Source: Streptomyces sp. DvalAA-43
GTDB taxonomy: Bacteria > Actinomycetota > Actinomycetes > Streptomycetales > Streptomycetaceae
Assembly: GCF_900091725.1 (NCBI RefSeq)
Contig: NZ_FMBW01000064.1
Coordinates: 1-64,000, forward strand
Direction of reading: 5' to 3'
DNA length: 64,000 nt
The position numbers and the translations under genes were made by a program. The notes under the pieces are model-generated. The model was not told the origin of the DNA, did no database searches, and saw only the letters and a list, made by a program, of their open reading frames with translations. Each line of letters opens with the position of its first letter. Position 1 is the stretch's first letter. Of the stretch, positions 42,200 to 51,224 are shown one piece after another.

Positions 42200-42913
42200 A
42201 TGACCCACACCGCACGTATCGCCCTGGTCGGCGACCGGGATCCGGCCGTCCGCTCCCACACCCGTGTTCCCGTTCTGCTCGACTCCCTGCGCACCCGCGA
42301 CGGCCTGGACCTGGACGCCTACTGGATCCCCACACAGGAGGCCACGGAGGGCATCGACGGGTTCGACGCGGTCTGGGTGCTGCCCGGCAGCCCGTACCGC
42401 AGCGAGGCGGGGGCGCTCGCGGCCATCCGTACCGCCCGCGAGGAAGGCATTCCTTTTCTGGGTACCTGCGGGGGTTTCCAGCACGCCCTGCTGGAGTACG
42501 CCCGTACGGTGTGCGGCCTGGCGGACGCCGGGCACAGCGAGAACGCGCCGCTGACCGCCGCCGAGGACGCGGTGCTCATTCCGCTCGCCTGTTCGCTGGT
42601 CGGCCATGAGGGTGCGATCGAGCTCGGCGACGGCTCGTGGGCGGCCCGACTCCTGGGCGCCGAGCGCACGGTGGAGCGCTACTACTGCAACTACGGCCCC
42701 AATCCGCGCCATCTCGACCTGCTGAGGTCGCACGGGCTGCGCTTCACCGGCACCGACGACGCGGGCGAGGTCCGTATAGCCGAGCTGCCGACCCATCCCT
42801 TCTTTCTCGCCACCCTCTTCCAGCCCGAGCTGCACGGCGACGGCACCCGGCCGCACCCCCTGATCACAGGACTGGCGGAGGCCGCGGCCCGGCACGCGAA
42901 GGGCTCGCTCTGA
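42200..42913 (+). CDS. CTP-synthase C-terminal-related class-I glutamine amidotransferase-like protein
   Basis: A 237-residue Rossmann-like GATase. The nucleophile elbow is FLGTCGGFQHA with C90, and the Gly-rich front is VWVLPGSPYRS. At the catalytic His/Glu position, where FHPE is usual, the sequence reads LFQPE, so His is replaced by Gln. Glutaminase activity is therefore doubtful, or the active site is arranged differently as in the CTP synthase C-terminal related (seleno)protein group, which it resembles in size and in GTCGGFQHALLEYAR. ATG 42200 chosen; a TTG at 42164 is also possible. Confidence 0.82.
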   Translation: MTHTARIALVGDRDPAVRSHTRVPVLLDSLRTRDGLDLDAYWIPTQEATEGIDGFDAVWVLPGSPYRSEAGALAAIRTAREEGIPFLGTCGGFQHALLEYARTVCGLADAGHSENAPLTAAEDAVLIPLACSLVGHEGAIELGDGSWAARLLGAERTVERYYCNYGPNPRHLDLLRSHGLRFTGTDDAGEVRIAELPTHPFFLATLFQPELHGDGTRPHPLITGLAEAAARHAKGSL

Positions 42914-43143
42914 TGGGGACCCCGAACGGCACCGCCCCGGGCTGGAGAGCTCGTACGACGACCTTCGTCGCGGCCTATCTGCGGGCGTGCACGGTCCCCG
43001 ACGCGTACGCGGCCAGCCCCCTCGCGCCGGTCCCGGAGGCCGCGCTGGCCGCCTCCCGCGCCGGCGCACCGGACCGGCCGGACGTCCCGGGCCGGGTCCT
43101 GCCGGACGTGCGACGGTGGAGGGACAACCGCGCGCTCCGATAA
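42913..43143 (+). CDS. Small hypothetical protein (76 aa)
   Basis: A 76-residue Ala/Pro-rich protein not recognised. Its ATG shares one base with the previous TGA (TGATG), and its TAA lies directly before the GGGAGGT ribosome site of the nitroreductase gene, so it fits exactly between two real genes. Codon third positions are nearly all G or C. It begins ARTTTFVAAYLRAC after a short polar lead and has no signal. It could be a real coupled small gene or the fortuitous filler of an operon spacer. Confidence 0.45.
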   Translation: MGTPNGTAPGWRARTTTFVAAYLRACTVPDAYAASPLAPVPEAALAASRAGAPDRPDVPGRVLPDVRRWRDNRALR

Positions 43144-43154
43144 GGGAGGTGGCG

Positions 43155-44156
43155 ATGCCCGCACAGCCGCTCGACGACACGATGCTGAAGGCGCTGGTCG
43201 CCGATGCGATCGCCGCACCGTCGATGCACAACGCCCAGCCCTGGCGGTTCCGGTACCGGCACGCCGACCGGACCCTCGCGCTCCGGGCGGAGTTCGGCCG
43301 TGAGATGCCCGAGGCCGACCCCTCCACTCGCGGCCTGCACGTGGGGTGCGGCGCGGCGCTGCTGAATCTGCGGGTGTCGGCGTCGCACCGGGGCCTCGAC
43401 TCGGTGACCACGCTGCTTCCCGTCCCCGCCGATCCCGACCTCGTGGCGACGGTGCGCCTGGACGAAGGCCCCGGTGGACCCGTGCCGCCGACGGATGCGG
43501 CCCTCGCCGCGCTGCACCCCGCGATCCGGCGCCGTCACACCAGCCGGTATCCGTTCGACGACCGGATGATCCCCGACGACGTCCGCGCACTCCTCACCGA
43601 AGCGGCTCACTGCGAGGGCGTCGAATTCACGTTTCTGCCGCCGGACCATCTGGAGCGTGTGCTCGTGCTGATCCGGGACGCCGAGGGATTCGATCTGAGC
43701 GACCCGGCGAGGGAGGCGGAACAGCGCTACTGGACCCGGGACACCAGGGCGGAGGCACCGGTCGACGGCGTCCCTGACTACGCCTTCGGCCCCACCGACG
43801 CGTCGGGCAGAGCGATGAACCGGGATTTCGCGGGCACGGACGTCGTCCCGGGCCGGGCCCATGCCCTGTTCGAGGACCGGCCGCAGCTCGCCCTGCTCCG
43901 TACCGCGCGCGACCGCCCGGCGGACTGGCTGCGTGCCGGTCAGGCCCTGGAACGCGTCCTGCTCACCGCCGTACCCCACGGGCTCGTCGCCTCGTTCGCG
44001 ACCCAGCCCCTCGAATGGCCGGAACTCCGGCACCGGCTGCGCGGCCCCGCCCTCGGCACGGGATACCCGCAGATGATCGTGCGCCTCGGCTTCGGACCCG
44101 AGGGGCCGTGCACGCCGCGCCGTCCGGTGACCGAGGTACTGACGATCGAGCCCTGA
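43155..44156 (+). CDS. Acg-family FMN-binding nitroreductase
   Basis: A 333-residue protein made of two nitroreductase-like halves, of the Acg type known from mycobacterial DosR regulons. The FMN-site front is DAIAAPSMHNAQPWRFRY and the second half holds PAIRRRHTSRYPFDDR and VPHGLVASFATQPLEWPELR. In Acg proteins a lid blocks the nicotinamide site and they may sequester FMN. ATG 43155 has GGGAGGT five bases before it. It is third in the LysR-facing gene row and ends before a strong hairpin. Confidence 0.9.
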   Translation: MPAQPLDDTMLKALVADAIAAPSMHNAQPWRFRYRHADRTLALRAEFGREMPEADPSTRGLHVGCGAALLNLRVSASHRGLDSVTTLLPVPADPDLVATVRLDEGPGGPVPPTDAALAALHPAIRRRHTSRYPFDDRMIPDDVRALLTEAAHCEGVEFTFLPPDHLERVLVLIRDAEGFDLSDPAREAEQRYWTRDTRAEAPVDGVPDYAFGPTDASGRAMNRDFAGTDVVPGRAHALFEDRPQLALLRTARDRPADWLRAGQALERVLLTAVPHGLVASFATQPLEWPELRHRLRGPALGTGYPQMIVRLGFGPEGPCTPRRPVTEVLTIEP

Positions 44157-44223
44157 CGGACGGACGCGGCGTGGTGGCGACAACGACGGCGCATCGCGTG
44201 ATCGCCGTGGTTCGGTGATTCGC

Positions 44224-44249
44224 CGGCGGGCCGGTTCCCCGGCCCGCCG
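44224..44249. terminator. Bidirectional hairpin terminator
   Basis: A perfect 11-bp stem (44224-44234 with 44239-44249) with a TTCC loop lies between the convergent nitroreductase and secreted-protein genes. Confidence 0.75.
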
Positions 44250-44254
44250 CCAGG

Positions 44255-45031
44255 TCACTTCACCGTGACGGCGTCACCCGTCGAGACGACCTTCATGGTC
44301 GTGTTCGTGCCGAGGAACGCCCAGCGCCAGCTGCCCGAAGCGGTGGCCTTCACCGTCGTACGGAGGTGGCCCTTGCTGTCCGTGGTCGCGGTCTTCACCG
44401 TGCTGTACCTGCCGCCCGGCTTCTTGTACTGGAGCTTCACCACCTGCTTGGTGAACGCGTGGTATTTCAGGTCCGTCCAGTTGGCCCGCGACAGCTTTCC
44501 GGTGACGCTGAGCGTGCCGCCCTTCCGTACCGGCTCGGGCGAGGCGTCGGTGGTCAGGGTCGCGGCGCGCTTCACCCTGAACGAGGCGATGCTGTCCGAG
44601 ATCCAGTAGTCCCCGTCATTGGCGTGGACGGTGGCGTTGACCGTCCAGTCGCCCGCGACGGCGTCGGCGTCCCAGCCCTTGTTGCCGCTTCCGTAGGAGT
44701 CGATCCACGCCGGGTCGATCTGCATCGTCGCGGTGCACACGGAGGTCGCCGTGCTGACCTTCTTGCACGTCGTACCGAGGTGGTCCACCGGTCCGTGGCC
44801 ATTGGTCCGGTTGAACGCGGACACCGAACTGACCTTCTGCACCCCCGAGTTGTCCTTGATCGTGAGGGTGATCGGGAATCGCTTGACGTCCTTGACCCCG
44901 ACGATCACATTGCCGCCGTCATTGACGACGGTCTTGGTGACCCGGATGTCACCGCGTCCCTCCGCATGCGCGGCCGGCGCCACCATGACCGCGGCGGCAA
45001 CCGCTCCCACCGCGGCGATTCTTCTGTGCAT
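44255..45031 (-). CDS. Secreted Ig-like-domain protein
   Basis: A 258-residue Sec-exported protein with a clean signal peptide ending AHAEG near residue 24. Two beta-rich domains follow. The first (about 30-160) has one Cys pair (TTCKKV, SVCTAT). The second (about 165-255) resembles the bacterial Ig-like folds common in Streptomyces exported proteins (VRKGGTLSVTGKLSRANW, VVKLQYKKPGGRYSTVKT). The family name is uncertain. A perfect hairpin lies ten bases upstream of the ATG (45029-45031). Confidence 0.75.
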   Translation of the reverse strand: MHRRIAAVGAVAAAVMVAPAAHAEGRGDIRVTKTVVNDGGNVIVGVKDVKRFPITLTIKDNSGVQKVSSVSAFNRTNGHGPVDHLGTTCKKVSTATSVCTATMQIDPAWIDSYGSGNKGWDADAVAGDWTVNATVHANDGDYWISDSIASFRVKRAATLTTDASPEPVRKGGTLSVTGKLSRANWTDLKYHAFTKQVVKLQYKKPGGRYSTVKTATTDSKGHLRTTVKATASGSWRWAFLGTNTTMKVVSTGDAVTVK

Positions 45032-45040
45032 GTCCCACCC

Positions 45041-45074
45041 CTGTTCTGCCCCGCCATGTGGCGGGGCAGAACAG
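45041..45074 (-). terminator. Perfect hairpin next to a start codon
   Basis: A perfect 15-bp stem (45041-45055 with 45060-45074), loop ATGT, lies between the serine hydrolase stop and the secreted-protein start, both on the minus strand. It most simply ends the upstream message, but its 3' arm is only nine bases from the next start codon and could also mask the ribosome site. Confidence 0.7.
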
Positions 45075-45154
45075 AGTAACGATCACCGCGCGGCGCTCCC
45101 GCCGACACGTGCGCCGACCGGCGATCGGATCAGGTGACATATCGGGTGTACTGG

Positions 45155-46342
45155 TCACGGGCCTTCGGTGCCCGGCCCGCGGGTGAGCAGGGCGGCGACC
45201 CGAGCGATCATCCGGCTCTCCTCGCCGTTGCGGGCGGACGTCGGGTGGTACATGAGCACGAAGCGACGCCGCTGGTCACGGGTGGAGAACGCGGCGTTCT
45301 TGTAGCCGTACGTCTCGCCGGTCTTGCCCCAGAGGGTGACGCCGTTGACGGTGGCCTGCTGCAATCCGGTGCTGTAACGGGCCGGGGAGCCGTCCAGCAT
45401 CCGCACGTCGTCCGGGGGCAGCGTGAACAGCAGCTCGGACAGCTCCGGCGGGAGCAGTTCGCCGGAGAACAGCGCGGCGAGCATCCCGTCGACGTCGCCC
45501 GTGGTGGAGATGATGTCGCCCTCGCCCCGGGCGGGGGACCGATCGTAGGTGGTGATGTCCCGCAGGCTGCCGTCGGCCATCGCCAGGTAGCCGTGCACAT
45601 GGCGGCCGTGGACGCGCGGGTCGTCGCCGGGCACCACGGTGTGCGCCAGGCCCAGCGGGCGCAGGATACGGGCCTCGACGGCCTCGTCGTACGGGCGGCC
45701 GGTCACCTTGTCGATGATCAGTGAGGCCAGTACGTAGTTGATGCCGCGGTACTCCTGGCAGGTGCCCGGGGCGAACTTGAGCGGTCCGTACGTCGCGGTC
45801 GCCACCCATTCCCGCGGGGTCCAGTGGTCGAAGCGGTGGCGGAACACCTCCTCCGCCGTCGCCGGTTCGGGGATGCCGACGTGGTCCGGGAACCCGCTGG
45901 TGTGATTCAGCAGGTGCGCCACGGTGACGGCGGCGAACCGGTCCGGCAGCAGCCCCGGGAGGACGCGCCGCACCGGTGTGTCCAGCCCGATCCGGCCCTC
46001 GGCCACCAGTTGCAGCACCACCGTGGCGACGAAGGCCTTGGTGATGCTGCCGACCCGGACCTTGTCGTGTGCGGTCACCGGTCGCCGGGTCCTGATGTCG
46101 GCCACGCCGGAGGTGCCGTACCACTGGCCGGCCGTGCCGCCGACTCGTAACTGGGCCGCGGTCGACGGCGGGTGTTCCAGCTCCTCGATCACCGCCCGCA
46201 GGGCCGTGGGGTCGAGCGGTGGGAGGGTCGGGGGAGAGGCGGTGGCGCGGGGGGCGGGCAGCACCGCGGCGGCGGCCAGCGCGGCCGCCCCCGACATGGC
46301 GATGCCCGTAAAGGCCCTTCGTGACAGGCGCGTTGAAGTCAT
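45155..46342 (-). CDS. Tat-exported class-C serine hydrolase / D-Ala-D-Ala carboxypeptidase-like
   Basis: A 395-residue secreted enzyme with a twin-Arg leader (LSRRAFTGIAMSGAAAL). The SxxK motif is SITK in RVGSITKAFVATVV, the Y-x-N motif is YRGINYVL with Tyr-Ala/Asn context, and the third motif reads WGKTGETYG (KTG), as in penicillin-interacting enzymes. Carboxypeptidase or beta-lactamase-like esterase activity outside the membrane is expected. The KTG box sets it apart from the cytoplasmic homologue at 21462-22832, which has HDG. ATG 46340-46342 chosen; a GTG nine bases upstream is possible. Confidence 0.88.
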   Translation of the reverse strand: MTSTRLSRRAFTGIAMSGAAALAAAAVLPAPRATASPPTLPPLDPTALRAVIEELEHPPSTAAQLRVGGTAGQWYGTSGVADIRTRRPVTAHDKVRVGSITKAFVATVVLQLVAEGRIGLDTPVRRVLPGLLPDRFAAVTVAHLLNHTSGFPDHVGIPEPATAEEVFRHRFDHWTPREWVATATYGPLKFAPGTCQEYRGINYVLASLIIDKVTGRPYDEAVEARILRPLGLAHTVVPGDDPRVHGRHVHGYLAMADGSLRDITTYDRSPARGEGDIISTTGDVDGMLAALFSGELLPPELSELLFTLPPDDVRMLDGSPARYSTGLQQATVNGVTLWGKTGETYGYKNAAFSTRDQRRRFVLMYHPTSARNGEESRMIARVAALLTRGPGTEGP

Positions 46343-46599
46343 GTCCCCCACACTGCCGAGGAACAGACCCCCGAGTATCCGGGGCGACCCCGGAGCGGTC
46401 CCCCCTCACACCCTGACCCGTCCCGCACACCGACGAACTCTCCGGCGCCGCGCACAGTCGACACCCGCGCTACAGCCAGGCCGTCCATCCGCGAAGGCGG
46501 CGAGATCCACCCGCCGCGCCACCGCGACTCCACGGACGCCCCGCACGAGCACGACCACCGGCGTCACGGCCGGACCACTCCTCAGGCGGTACAAATCGA

Positions 46600-47394
46600 T
46601 TACGGGACCAGGGCGATGCCTCCGTCGACGCGCAGGTTGATCCCGTTGATGTAGCCGGCGTGCGGGGCGGCCAGGAACGCCACCGCCGCCGAGATGTCGT
46701 CGGCGGTACCCAGCCGCCCCGTCGGGTTCGGTGCGTACTCGGCCACCACCAGCGGCTCCAGCTCGGACCACTCCCCCGGCCGGCCCCGGTCGGCCGCACC
46801 CTCCTCGAACATCTTCCGCAGGCCGTCGGTGACGATCACCCCGGGGCTCACCGTGTTGGCCGTGATCCCGGACCCGGCGAGGTGACCGGCCAGGCTGGTG
46901 GTCATGTTGACCACGGCCGCCTTCGCCGCCGCGTACTCGACCATGTTCGGCAGCGGAGTCGTCGCCGCGCGGCTGCCCACGTTGATGACCCGCCCCCACC
47001 CCCGCTCCCTCATCCCCGGCGTCAGGGCCCGGATCATCCGCACCGCGGACAGGACGTTCCCGTTCATCGCCGCCAGCCAGGCAGCCGGCTCCGCGGACTC
47101 CCAGTCGTGTTCGGCGAACGGGCCGGCGTTGTTCACCAGCACGTCCACACCCCATTCACGGGCCTGTTGGGCCACCATCTCCGCGGCCTCGTCATCGGCC
47201 AGGTCTCCCAGCACGACATCGGCCACCGCGCCGATGGCCCGCAGCTCCGCGGCAACCTCCTCGGCACGCAGCGGGTTTCGGCCATGCACCAGCACGGCAC
47301 ACCCCTCCTCGGCGAGCCGCCGGGCGATCGCCGCACCGATTCCGCCCGTGCTCGCCGTCACCATCGCATGTCGTCCCGCCAGGCCAAGATCCAT
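46600..47394 (-). CDS. SDR-family oxidoreductase
   Basis: A 264-residue classical short-chain dehydrogenase. The cofactor motif is TASTGGIG (13-20), with NNAG at 88-91 and the catalytic set Ser141, Tyr154, Lys158 (YAAAK). The C-terminal strand reads GYINGINLRVDGGI. VHGRN after the second strand suggests NADP(H). It resembles 3-oxoacyl-ACP-reductase-like sugar or alcohol dehydrogenases. It is divergent from the oligogalacturonate-lyase-like gene, across a LacI-like operator, and may act on the sugar it releases. ATG 47392-47394; an upstream in-frame start would add 19 residues. Confidence 0.9.
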   Translation of the reverse strand: MDLGLAGRHAMVTASTGGIGAAIARRLAEEGCAVLVHGRNPLRAEEVAAELRAIGAVADVVLGDLADDEAAEMVAQQAREWGVDVLVNNAGPFAEHDWESAEPAAWLAAMNGNVLSAVRMIRALTPGMRERGWGRVINVGSRAATTPLPNMVEYAAAKAAVVNMTTSLAGHLAGSGITANTVSPGVIVTDGLRKMFEEGAADRGRPGEWSELEPLVVAEYAPNPTGRLGTADDISAAVAFLAAPHAGYINGINLRVDGGIALVP

Positions 47395-47476
47395 ACGTCG
47401 AAGGCTATCCACCACCTGTGACATCGGGCCTCCGCCAAGGGCACGCAGCACACCCCCGCCTCCACCCCCTGCCTCT

Positions 47477-47492
47477 ACTAATTCGTATTAGT
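47477..47492. promoter_or_regulatory. LacI-type operator-like palindrome
   Basis: ACTAATTCGTATTAGT has perfect six-base arms around TCGT. Within it TAATTCGTATTA differs at one base from the first site upstream of the LacI gene (TAATGCGTATTA); the match extends over TAATNCGTATTAGTA. It lies in the 154-base gap between the divergent SDR and oligogalacturonate-lyase-like genes. Confidence 0.6.
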
Positions 47493-47548
47493 ACCTTGAC
47501 TTCCTCCATCGGCGGGTCCGAAGCTGAGCGCCACCCACGTGAGCACGC

Positions 47549-49153
47549 ATGAGTGAGGACGCCATGAGTGAGATCACCCGCAGAGGGTTCGGCCGCATGG
47601 CCGGGCTGGCAGTGCTGGCCGCAGGATTCACCGCCGGGACGGAGACCGTGAGCGAAGCCGCCGCCGGTGCCGCCACGGCCCAGGAATCGTTCGAGCCGCG
47701 CCATCTCAGCTCGTTCGACCAGCGTCGCTACTTCACCTACCCCACCCACAACGGCTTCGTCGATGCCGACCGCATCGTTCTCGGCCAGCGGGAGACCGGA
47801 GCCACGAGCCTGTGGGAGGTGAATCTGCGCTCCGGCGAGGAGCGGTTCCTGGCGCGGTTCGCCACCCCGGCTGACGACCGGAACCCGTTCGTCTGGTGGA
47901 ACATCCACTCCGGACGCCTCGTCACCTGCGCGGAGAACGCGATCTGGCTGATCGACCTGGCCGATCCCTCGCCCGTCAAGCTCTACTCACCGCCGCCGGG
48001 CCGCGCGCTCAGCGTCGTCGTCAATCTGCATCCCGCGGGCGACCGGGTTCTGTGCAGCCACTACCCGGCACCGATCACCGCCGGACCGACCACGGCGGTG
48101 GAGATCGCACTGACGGGCGGCCGGGTCCGGGAGGTCTTCTCCGGGAGCGTGTTCGCCACCCACTTCCAGTACAGCGCCCACGATCCCGAGTGGATCGGCT
48201 ATGCGCTCGGCGGCAACATCCGCGCCTGGGCACTGCACCCGGTCCACGCGCCGCACGGCAAGATGATCTGGGACCAGGCCGCTTCGGGCGTGCCGGTCGG
48301 GACCCACGAGGTGTGGAAGTCCGGTGCCGACACCGGCTGCCTCGCCGTGGCCATCGGCGGCAGCGCGTCGGGGCTGTGGTTGATCCACCCGGACGACCGG
48401 CCGGACCGGCTGCTGGCGCCGGGCACCTCGGGCGCGAACGGCTCGTACAACCACTGCGACATCTCCGCCGACGGCCGCTGGGCCGTGGCCGATACCAACG
48501 GCCGAAACGGTTCGGCGCGCGGGCAGGTGGGCTCGGTGGCCCTGGTGGATCTGACGGGTGTTCACCCGCCGCGTACGCTCGGCCTGGTGGGCTGGGGATC
48601 CGCCCACCCCGGCCATCCCCATCCCGCCTTCTCGCGCGATGGCCGCCTGGTCGCCTACACCGACACGGAGGCCGCCACCGACCGTACCCGTGTGGTGCTC
48701 TGCGACTCGGGCGGCAGTTGGACGCCACGTCCCCTGGACTGGGTGGCGGAGGCGGAGCAGCTCGCGTACACCGTCTCGGGCGGCCGCGCCGAGGTCTTCG
48801 ACGACGCCCAATGCGGTGCCGGACACGGTCTGTTGTTCACTCCGGCCGCGACGGGTGATGCGCTGACCGTCGAGTTCCAGCAGCCGGGACCCGGTCTGCG
48901 CACCCTGCGGTTGCGGGTGAAGCGGCACTATTCCCGGGGCGTCTACCGGCTGTCGGTGAACGGCACCACGGTCGGCGAGCCGCTCGACCTCTACAGCCCG
49001 GTGGCGACGTACGGCGAGCCGGAGTTCGCCCAGGTGCCCCTGCGGGCGGGGACCAACACGCTCCGTCTGACCCACCTCGGGCAACGCGCCGAGAGCACCT
49101 CCGTCCCGGGGACGTGCGCCGTCGACCGTATCGGCGTACGGCGTCCCGGCTAG
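47549..49153 (+). CDS. Tat-exported oligogalacturonate-lyase-like beta-propeller protein
   Basis: A 534-residue secreted protein with a twin-Arg leader (ITRRGFGRMAGLAVLAAG). Residues about 50-400 form a seven-bladed propeller of the PL22/TolB type (SSFDQRRYFTYPTHNGF, GSYNHCDISADGRW, AHPGHPHPAFSRDGRL). The last 110 residues are a beta-sandwich domain (LRTLRLRVKRHYSRGVYRL) likely to bind carbohydrate. PL22 enzymes split unsaturated pectin disaccharides; the catalytic His set of that family could not be checked by eye. Start ATG 47549 or 47564. A LacI-like operator precedes it. Confidence 0.7.
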   Translation: MSEDAMSEITRRGFGRMAGLAVLAAGFTAGTETVSEAAAGAATAQESFEPRHLSSFDQRRYFTYPTHNGFVDADRIVLGQRETGATSLWEVNLRSGEERFLARFATPADDRNPFVWWNIHSGRLVTCAENAIWLIDLADPSPVKLYSPPPGRALSVVVNLHPAGDRVLCSHYPAPITAGPTTAVEIALTGGRVREVFSGSVFATHFQYSAHDPEWIGYALGGNIRAWALHPVHAPHGKMIWDQAASGVPVGTHEVWKSGADTGCLAVAIGGSASGLWLIHPDDRPDRLLAPGTSGANGSYNHCDISADGRWAVADTNGRNGSARGQVGSVALVDLTGVHPPRTLGLVGWGSAHPGHPHPAFSRDGRLVAYTDTEAATDRTRVVLCDSGGSWTPRPLDWVAEAEQLAYTVSGGRAEVFDDAQCGAGHGLLFTPAATGDALTVEFQQPGPGLRTLRLRVKRHYSRGVYRLSVNGTTVGEPLDLYSPVATYGEPEFAQVPLRAGTNTLRLTHLGQRAESTSVPGTCAVDRIGVRRPG

Positions 49154-49217
49154 TCCGTGCCCATGAAGTCCCGTACGCCCGCAGGGTGTGCCCGCGGCGA
49201 ATGGGTGAACGCGCGGA

Positions 49218-49257
49218 GCGAGGGGCGGGGCATCAGGAGGAATGCCGCGCCCCTCGC
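49218..49257. terminator. Bidirectional hairpin terminator
   Basis: A 16-bp stem with a single mismatch (49218-49233 with 49242-49257), loop of eight bases, lies between convergent genes. Confidence 0.75.
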
Positions 49258-49261
49258 GCCG

Positions 49262-50884
49262 TCACATGCCCGTGTCGCGGTGGGTGGTGCGGCCGTCGAC
49301 CACGGTGAGGAGGACGGGCAGGCCCGCCAGGTCGGTCGCGGGCGTGGCGAGGGGGTTCTCGGCGAACACGGTGAGGTCCGCGCGGTGGCCGATGGCCAGG
49401 CGCCCCGCCTGGTCTTCCTCGCCCGCCGCGTAGGCGGGGTTGAGGGTCATGGCCTGGAGCGCTTCGAGTGCGGTGAGCGCCTGGCCGGGGCCGTGCGGGG
49501 GCTGGGTGAGGTCGCGGGTGGGGCGGCGGTGACGGGCACCGGCCATCACCGTGAGCGGGTGGCAGGGGGCGACGGGCCAGTCGGAGCCGAGGACGACGGT
49601 GGTGCCCGAGTCCCACAGGTCGCGGCAGCGCCAGGCCCGCGCGGCACGCTCGTCACCGAGCCGCCGGGACCAGTTGTCGGTGTGGTCGGCGCGGGTGAAG
49701 TCGCAGCAGTGCGTGGGCTGCATGGACGCGATGACACCGAGTTCGCCGAAGCGGCGCAGGGTGTCGTCGGGGACGGTCTCGATGTGCTCGACACGGTGGC
49801 GGACTCCGCGGTGCTCCGCACTCGTCGCCTTCTCCACGGCGTCGAGGACATGGCGCACGGCGGCATCGCCGATGGCGTGGGTGGCCGTGGGCACTCCGGC
49901 ACGGTGGAGCTGGCCGATGATCCTGGTGAAGGACGCGGGGTCGGGCCAGAAGGCATGGGTGGACTCGCCGTGGCAGTCGGGCCGTTCCAGCCAGGCGGTG
50001 CCGTTGTCGATGGTGCCGTCCATGAAGAGCTTGACGCCCGCCACCTGCCACAGCCGGCCGCCGGTGCCCTGCTGCTCGATGAGCTCGGCCACGGCTCCGC
50101 CGTCGGCTCCGGGCTGGCACCAGGGGGCGACCCTCAGACGCAGCGGCAGTTCGCCCGCCGCGTCGAGCTCGGCGTACTGCGACAGGCTGTCGCCGTTGGC
50201 GTCCATGGCGTGGCCGCCGGTGAGCCCGGAGGCCGCCAGCTCGCGCAGCGCCGAGACGAGGCCGGCGCGGCGCTCGGTGGGGTCGGCCTGCGGTGCCGCC
50301 CGCTCGACCAGTTCGCAGGCGGCGTCCTCCAGCAGGAGCCCGGTGGGGCGGCCCGCTCCGTCGCAGACGATCTCCGCGTACTGCTCGAACCGCCGGGGCC
50401 CGTCGACGCCGGCGAGCTCCAGCGCACGGGGGCCGGCGAGCATGGAGTGGGCGTCGAAGAGCAGCAGGAGGGCGGGGACGCCGTCCAGGACCGGTCCGAG
50501 GGCGGCGGACGCGACGGGCCGGTCCCCGAAGACGTTCGGGTCCAGGCCCCAGCCGCGCAGCCATGCTCCGGGCGCCAGCGCCCGGATCTCCCGCGCCAGG
50601 GCCTGCCGTACCTCGTCGAGAGTGGTGCACCCGGACAGGTCCAGGCCCCGGGTGAGCTCGGCGCCCATGACCGGGTGGATGTGGCCGTCGACGAGCCCCG
50701 GGGTCACCACGGCGCCCCTGAGGTCGATCACCGTGGTCGCGGGGCCCGCGAGGGCGCGGATCCGCTGGTCGTCGTCGAGTGCGGAGATCCGCCCCCCGGA
50801 CACGGCCAGGGCGGTCTGCGGGAGCAGCTCCCCGGTGACGACATCGAGGAGGCGGGCGGAGAGCAGGACGAGGCCGGGGTGCAC
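49262..50884 (-). CDS. YtcJ-type amidohydrolase (amidohydrolase family 3)
   Basis: A 540-residue TIM-barrel hydrolase. The first metal His pair is VDGHIHPVMG near residue 74. Metal His residues are also in THAIGDAAVRHV and RVEHIETVPDD, and the barrel Asp is in VVLGSDWPVAPCHP. Members hydrolyse formamides, imides or aryl amides. The GTG start (50882-50884) has GGAG seven bases upstream; the frame is open 36 codons further without a better signal. It is cytoplasmic and stands alone, and its substrate is unknown. Confidence 0.9.
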   Translation of the reverse strand: MHPGLVLLSARLLDVVTGELLPQTALAVSGGRISALDDDQRIRALAGPATTVIDLRGAVVTPGLVDGHIHPVMGAELTRGLDLSGCTTLDEVRQALAREIRALAPGAWLRGWGLDPNVFGDRPVASAALGPVLDGVPALLLLFDAHSMLAGPRALELAGVDGPRRFEQYAEIVCDGAGRPTGLLLEDAACELVERAAPQADPTERRAGLVSALRELAASGLTGGHAMDANGDSLSQYAELDAAGELPLRLRVAPWCQPGADGGAVAELIEQQGTGGRLWQVAGVKLFMDGTIDNGTAWLERPDCHGESTHAFWPDPASFTRIIGQLHRAGVPTATHAIGDAAVRHVLDAVEKATSAEHRGVRHRVEHIETVPDDTLRRFGELGVIASMQPTHCCDFTRADHTDNWSRRLGDERAARAWRCRDLWDSGTTVVLGSDWPVAPCHPLTVMAGARHRRPTRDLTQPPHGPGQALTALEALQAMTLNPAYAAGEEDQAGRLAIGHRADLTVFAENPLATPATDLAGLPVLLTVVDGRTTHRDTGM

Positions 50885-51224
50885 GGGCGTACTCCTTGAG
50901 CGGGTCGTGGGCGATACGGAGAGAGCGGTGGGCCGGCGGGTGCGGTCGCGGTACGTACGGAAGTGGCCGCCGCCCCTACGGTCACGGGTCAACCGCTCCA
51001 GTCGGCTGCGAGCGTCATGTTTCGCGGCCGTTGAGCCCTTGACGTCATGAACCCGATGTTATTGAGTGTACGACCAATAGACAAGCAGGTGCGGTGGGTG
51101 CGCCCACTACGCCGAGGCGCACATGACTTCCACGGTCCCCGGCGTCGCGGGCAGCCCGGACCACCGACCGGACGGAAGCGATACGCTCGACCTGTAGGCA
51201 CGCATCCCGACCACGGAGGCGGCC
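50885..51224. other. 340-base gap with amidohydrolase promoter region
   Basis: No gene of credible codon use was seen. The stretch holds a minus-strand promoter candidate at 51056-51084, whose spacer carries an imperfect dyad (ATTG-N10-CAAT around GTAC), and the ribosome site (ACGGAGG) of the small gene that starts at 51225. Confidence 0.5.
51056..51084 (-). promoter_or_regulatory. Candidate sigma-70-type promoter for the amidohydrolase
   Basis: On the minus strand TTGTCT (51079-51084) and TAACAT (51056-51061) are 17 bases apart, an ideal spacing. The 172-base distance to the GTG start would give a long leader. The match is modest and unproven. Confidence 0.35.
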
